A stretch of DNA of 9,193 nucleotides, taken from assembly GCA_021785115.1 (NCBI GenBank), contig JAJYGO010000340.1, positions 1 to 9,193 of the forward strand. Direction: 5' to 3'. This DNA is from Chloroflexota bacterium. Lineage in GTDB: Bacteria > Chloroflexota > Limnocylindria > Limnocylindrales > CSP1-4. The position numbers and the translations under genes were made by a program. Within the stretch, counting starts at the first letter, position 1. Each line of letters opens with the position of its first letter. The notes under the pieces are model-generated. The model saw only the letters and a list, made by a program, of their open reading frames with translations, was not told where the DNA came from and searched no databases. Shown here in pieces: positions 6,715-9,193 of this stretch.

Positions 6715-7202
6715 GCATCCGGCGCACGGCCGGCACGGACGCCTCGATGCGCTACGTCTTCAGCACGCGCGACACGGTCCGCTACCGGTTTCCGCCGGAC
6801 CGGCACGGGGTCGGCATCCACACGAACTACCTCATCCTGGACCGCTCGGATGCGATCACGTCGGAGGCGTTCTGGACCGTGCTCGAGCCCGGCCAGTCGC
6901 CACCCGTGCACGTGCATCCCGAGCTCGAACAGCTCCTCTACGTGACGGAGGGAGCAGGCCAGCTCACCGTCGGCTCGGCCACCCTGCAGCTGGCCGTCGG
7001 CGACCTCGTGCGCGTTCCCGTCGGCATGCCGCACGCGGTGGCTGCACGTGGCGGTGGGCGTGTCGTCTACCTGACCGTCGACTGCTTCCTGGCGGGCCGA
7101 CCATCCGACGAGCCGTCCTGGGACAACCACGTGCAGGCGCAGTGCGCAGAGGAGGGCTGGTCGTTTGATGAGGTCCGGCAAGGCCCGGCGAGGCTGCTGT
7201 GA
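6711..7202 (+). CDS. Single-domain cupin protein, copy 1 of a tandem pair
   Basis: A 163-residue cupin starting at GTG 6711, which overlaps the preceding stop as GTGA and has AGGGGAAGGGG (6690-6700) upstream. Cupins are small metal-binding beta-barrels acting as isomerases, epimerases, dioxygenases or ligand sensors. Seen: motif 1 as H67-x-H69 and E73 (PPVHVHPELEQ), and motif 2 as VPVGMPH with H108, so the four metal ligands are complete. After the barrel comes a tail ending in GWSFDEVRQGPA. It is very like the next gene: both share MRYVF, RYRFP, TSEAFW, HVHP, DCF and GWSF blocks, about 85 identities over some 147 aligned residues by hand count. ATG 6747, just before MRYVF, is an alternative start giving 151 residues. 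Function unknown; context suggests handling of a sugar-derived intermediate. Confidence 0.88.
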   Translation: MSIRRTAGTDASMRYVFSTRDTVRYRFPPDRHGVGIHTNYLILDRSDAITSEAFWTVLEPGQSPPVHVHPELEQLLYVTEGAGQLTVGSATLQLAVGDLVRVPVGMPHAVAARGGGRVVYLTVDCFLAGRPSDEPSWDNHVQAQCAEEGWSFDEVRQGPARLL

Positions 7203-7263
7203 CACCCGAAGGCCAGCCATCGGCACCTCCCGGAAAGACCGCCGATCCCCATCCATTCACCGC

Positions 7264-7272
7264 AGGAAGGAG
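7264..7272 (+). promoter_or_regulatory. Ribosome binding site that sets the second cupin start
   Basis: AGGAAGGAG is 7 nt before ATG 7280. The frame is also open from GTG 7199, which overlaps the previous stop, but that start has only a poor GAGG upstream and would add 27 Pro/Gly-rich residues that the sister protein lacks. Confidence 0.72.
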
Positions 7273-7279
7273 CTATCGC

Positions 7280-7762
7280 ATGTCTGGCATGGAAGCGGGG
7301 GCAGAGGTAGGAGCGGCCATGCGCTACGTGTTTCGCACGGACCGCACGCTGCGCTACCGCTTTCCGACCCATACCAACCTGCTCATCATGGACCGCGCGG
7401 AGGCCGCCACCTCGGAGGCGTTCTGGGTCATCCTTGAGCCCGGCGAGGCGCCACCGATCCACGTGCATCCCGACGCCGAGCAGGTCTACTTCGTGACCGA
7501 GGGCGAGGCGGCGCTGCGGGTGGGCGCCGACGGCTCGGAGAGCCACGAGGTGCACGTCGGCGACTTTGTCCGCGTGCCCCCCGGCACCCCGCATTCGGTC
7601 AAGGCCGTCGGAGATCGACGGGTGGTGTACCTCAGCATCGATTGCTTCACCGGCGGCCGGCCGGCGGTCGAGTCGACCTGGGAGCGGCACGTCCGCGCCA
7701 TGTGCGACACGAACGGATGGTCGTTCGCCGAGGTCTCACAGGGTCCGGCCGGCGCTCCCTGA
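7280..7762 (+). CDS. Single-domain cupin protein, copy 2 of a tandem pair
   Basis: A 160-residue cupin, closely related to the gene just before it. The metal site is complete: H61-x-H63 and E67 in PPIHVHPDAEQ, and H105 in VPPGTPH. Relative to copy 1 it lacks a short insert (about five residues) between RYRFP and HTN and has a slightly longer loop after the RVGADG segment. The pair looks like a tandem gene duplication that has since diverged; both keep the ligands, so both are probably active, perhaps on different anomers or as a heteromer (inference). The ATG is chosen by the ribosome binding site and by matching N-terminal length with copy 1. A 77-nt gap separates the two genes, unlike the overlap before copy 1, and it contains only a weak 6-bp inverted repeat (7219-7224 with 7241-7246). 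Function unknown. Confidence 0.88.
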   Translation: MSGMEAGAEVGAAMRYVFRTDRTLRYRFPTHTNLLIMDRAEAATSEAFWVILEPGEAPPIHVHPDAEQVYFVTEGEAALRVGADGSESHEVHVGDFVRVPPGTPHSVKAVGDRRVVYLSIDCFTGGRPAVESTWERHVRAMCDTNGWSFAEVSQGPAGAP

Positions 7763-7807
7763 ACCAGGGCGCCACGGTTCCCTTCCACCGCCACACAGGA
7801 CGTGAGC

Positions 7808-7814
7808 AAGGAGA
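7808..7814 (+). promoter_or_regulatory. Ribosome binding site that sets the third cupin start
   Basis: AAGGAGA lies 5 nt before ATG 7820. A GTG at 7802 in the same frame would place this sequence inside the coding region, so 7820 is preferred. Confidence 0.72.
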
Positions 7815-7819
7815 CACAT

Positions 7820-8143
7820 ATGGTCACGAATCTCAGGGACATCGCCGTCACCCATGAACCGGGGGTCGATTACCACCACCTCGCCGAGACGAAGAAGCTC
7901 GCCTCCTCGCACGTCAGCGTGTTGCCGGGACAGAAGGTGCCGCGCCATACCCACCTCGACGAGGAGCAGGTTTACTACTGCCTGCGCGGGCGGGCCGAGC
8001 TCGAACTGGGCGGCGAGATCCATGCCCTCGAGCCGGATACGTTCGTGCTGATCCCGATCGGCACGGAGCACGAGGTCCGCAACACCGGGAGCGAGCCGTT
8101 CGAGTACGTCTACTTCGTCGCGTTCGTGCCCCCTCACGACTGA
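7820..8143 (+). CDS. Small single-domain cupin (cupin_2 type)
   Basis: A 107-residue minimal cupin with textbook motifs: motif 1 from G37 with H43-x-H45 and E49 (RHTHLDEEQ), and motif 2 PIGTEHEVRN with H84 and N88. All four metal ligands are present. It differs clearly from the two cupins before it and lacks their N-terminal MRYVF segment and C-terminal tail, so it is not a third copy of that duplication. Its size is like that of KdgF, a cupin that opens unsaturated uronates, and like small sugar-isomerase or dioxygenase-like cupins; sequence alone does not choose between them. The SDR of the uronate type just downstream makes a sugar-acid role worth considering. It ends 39 nt before the SDR start. 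Confidence 0.87.
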   Translation: MVTNLRDIAVTHEPGVDYHHLAETKKLASSHVSVLPGQKVPRHTHLDEEQVYYCLRGRAELELGGEIHALEPDTFVLIPIGTEHEVRNTGSEPFEYVYFVAFVPPHD

Positions 8144-8146
8144 TTG

Positions 8147-8163
8147 GCCGCGACACGCGCGGC
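8147..8163 (+). promoter_or_regulatory. Short GC hairpin after the third cupin
   Basis: GCCGCG (8147-8152) pairs perfectly with CGCGGC (8158-8163) across the loop ACACG, starting 3 nt after the cupin stop and ending before the next ribosome binding site. No T-run follows. It may stabilise the upstream message end, but 6-bp stems are frequent in DNA this GC-rich. Confidence 0.3.
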
Positions 8164-8170
8164 GGGTCGC

Positions 8171-8179
8171 AAGGAGGAG
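8171..8179 (+). promoter_or_regulatory. Ribosome binding site that sets the SDR start
   Basis: AAGGAGGAG, with its AGGAGG core 5 nt before ATG 8183, is one of the strongest ribosome binding sites in the window. The frame is open upstream to 8144, but only this ATG fits the family's usual N terminus (LFDLHDRVVVVIGGTG). Confidence 0.78.
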
Positions 8180-8182
8180 CGG

Positions 8183-8950
8183 ATGGACCTGTTCGATCTG
8201 CACGACAGGGTCGTGGTGGTGATCGGCGGGACCGGTGTGCTCGGCGGCGCCCTGTGCCAGGGGTTCGGATCCGCGGGCGCCGCGGTCGGGGTGCTCGGGC
8301 GATCGCGGGAGCGTGCCGACGCGCGCGCCGCGGCGGTGCGCGCCGAGGGGGTGGCGTCCGCGGCAATCCTCGTCGACGGGACGGACCGCTCCTCGCTCGA
8401 GTCGGCATGCCGCCAGGTGGAAGCGCAGCTCGGGCCCGTCGACGTTCTCGTGAACGCCGCCGGTGTCAACAGCTCCACCCCGTTCCTCGAGATCCGGATC
8501 GATGAATGGCACCGCATCCTCGACACCAACCTCACCTCGGTCTTCCTGGCAAGTCAGGTGTTCGGCGAAGCCATGATCGGGAGGGAGCGGGGCGGCGCGA
8601 TCATCAATATCTCGTCGGCGTCGTCGGGGCCGCCGCTGTCGAAGGTGCCGACATACTCGGTCTCGAAGGCCGGCGTGAACAGCCTGACCCAGTACCTCGC
8701 ACGCGAGTTCGCCCCGCACCGCATCCGGGTCAACGCCATCGCGCCAGGGTTCTTCCCCGCCGAGCAGAATCGCCGACTGCTGTCCGAGGACCGCATCCAT
8801 GCCATCCTCGGGCACACCCCGGCCGGCAGGCTCGGCGAACCTGCGGAACTCATCGGCACCGCGATCTGGCTGGCTTCGGAGCGCGCGTCAGGCTACGTAA
8901 CCGGTGCGATCGTCCGGGTCGACGGCGGCTTCAGCGCCATGACCATCTGA
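8183..8950 (+). CDS. Short-chain dehydrogenase, D-mannonate oxidoreductase (fructuronate reductase)-like
   Basis: A 255-residue cytoplasmic classical SDR. Seen: the nucleotide-binding glycine motif GGTGVLGG from residue 15; NAAG at 91-94; N116 in LDTNLTS; S145 in the INISSASS strand; and Y158-x-x-x-K162 (TYSVSKAG). The tetrad is complete and length is normal. Beyond the general family, the segments VNAIAPGFFPAEQNR, HTPAGRLGEP and VDGGFSAMTI resemble the SDR-type mannonate oxidoreductases (B. subtilis UxuB/YjmF group), which interconvert D-mannonate and D-fructuronate with NAD(H). The catalytic assignment is good for an NAD(P) dehydrogenase and moderate for the sugar-acid substrate; related enzymes act on gluconate-type acids. 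The following 6-phosphogluconate dehydrogenase gene fits a sugar-acid role. Confidence 0.9.
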   Translation: MDLFDLHDRVVVVIGGTGVLGGALCQGFGSAGAAVGVLGRSRERADARAAAVRAEGVASAAILVDGTDRSSLESACRQVEAQLGPVDVLVNAAGVNSSTPFLEIRIDEWHRILDTNLTSVFLASQVFGEAMIGRERGGAIINISSASSGPPLSKVPTYSVSKAGVNSLTQYLAREFAPHRIRVNAIAPGFFPAEQNRRLLSEDRIHAILGHTPAGRLGEPAELIGTAIWLASERASGYVTGAIVRVDGGFSAMTI

Positions 8951-8979
8951 CGGACGAGCAACGCGGAGGCAAGTCTCGC

Positions 8980-9193
8980 ATGCAGGTTGGCCTGATCGGG
9001 CTGGGACGCATGGGCGCCAACATGTCCCGCCGCTGGCTGCGCACCGGCCACACGGTATACGGCTATGCGCGCCACGCCGACGCCGTGGAGGCGCTCGTGC
9101 AGGATGGCGCGATCTCGGGCGGGGCCACCTCGCTGGCCGACCTCGTGGCGAAGCTCGACACGCCCCGCGAGCTCTGGCTCATGGTGCCCGCGG
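8980..9193 (+). CDS. gnd: 6-phosphogluconate dehydrogenase (decarboxylating), N-terminal part (3' truncated)
   Basis: The first 71 codons of a Rossmann-fold beta-hydroxyacid dehydrogenase, cut by the window end. Seen: GLIGLGRMGANM at residues 4-15, the dinucleotide motif of this superfamily, then a GHTVYGYAR strand end and a KLDTPRELWLMVPA segment near the cut. The 'PR.vWLMvPaG' pattern is characteristic of the 6-phosphogluconate dehydrogenase branch, especially the shorter NAD-dependent type, and separates it from 3-hydroxyisobutyrate or tartronate-semialdehyde reductases. The enzyme would oxidise and decarboxylate 6-phosphogluconate to ribulose-5-phosphate. GGAGG at 8965-8969 is 10 nt before ATG 8980, slightly long but usable. 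Substrate residues lie beyond the window, so a paralogue acting on another aldonate phosphate cannot be excluded. Confidence 0.82.
   Translation, partial: MQVGLIGLGRMGANMSRRWLRTGHTVYGYARHADAVEALVQDGAISGGATSLADLVAKLDTPRELWLMVPA

Noticed and set aside
7219..7246. Inverted repeat ATCGGC/GCCGAT between cupins 1 and 2 as an operator or hairpin
   Set aside because: Only 6 bp with a 16-base spacer, at the level expected by chance in GC-rich DNA.
1..9193. Mobile elements, CRISPR arrays, tRNA or rRNA genes
   Set aside because: No transposase or integrase motifs, no regularly spaced direct repeats and no cloverleaf or rRNA-like sequence were seen; genes fill almost the whole window and no gap exceeds about 150 bases.

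Overview
This GC-rich window (about 55-60% in the first gene, above 70% in many later stretches) reads as one bacterial operon. All twelve genes are on the + strand, gaps are short, and several start and stop codons overlap. GC content and gene style suggest a high-GC free-living bacterium such as an Actinomycetota or Chloroflexota member. No marker gene here fixes the lineage, so this is only a guess. Both ends are cut: the first gene lacks its start and the last lacks its end.

Layout. Positions 1-2332 hold a carbohydrate-uptake (CUT1-type) ABC importer: the C-terminal end of a substrate-binding protein, then two six-helix permeases. Between the binding protein and the first permease are two strong tandem hairpins and a third weak one, a likely point for setting different expression levels. 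No transporter ATPase is visible. Positions 2386-6714 hold a catabolic-looking core: a NagB-like sugar-phosphate deaminase/isomerase with a changed active site, a DegT/DnrJ/EryC1/StrS PLP aminotransferase, a Gfo/Idh/MocA NAD(P)-dependent oxidoreductase, and a cytoplasmic protein of the neutral ceramidase (zinc amidase) fold. Positions 6711-8143 hold three consecutive small cupins; the first two are tandem duplicates of each other. Positions 8183-9193 hold a short-chain dehydrogenase resembling SDR-type D-mannonate oxidoreductase (fructuronate reductase) and the start of a 6-phosphogluconate dehydrogenase.

How they may work together (inference). The importer brings in a carbohydrate. The amide-hydrolase fold, the PLP aminotransferase and the NagB-like enzyme suggest that the compound is nitrogen-bearing, for example an amino sugar, an N-acylated sugar or an aminocyclitol. 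A Gfo/Idh/MocA dehydrogenase overlapping a DegT aminotransferase is the enzyme pair used to make 3-amino sugars (NtdC/NtdA, GnnA/GnnB, WbpB/WbpE). Behind an importer it might run in reverse to deaminate one. The SDR and the 6-phosphogluconate dehydrogenase suggest exit through sugar acids to a pentose phosphate. The cupins could be sugar isomerases or ring-opening enzymes. The families are secure; substrate and order of reactions are not.
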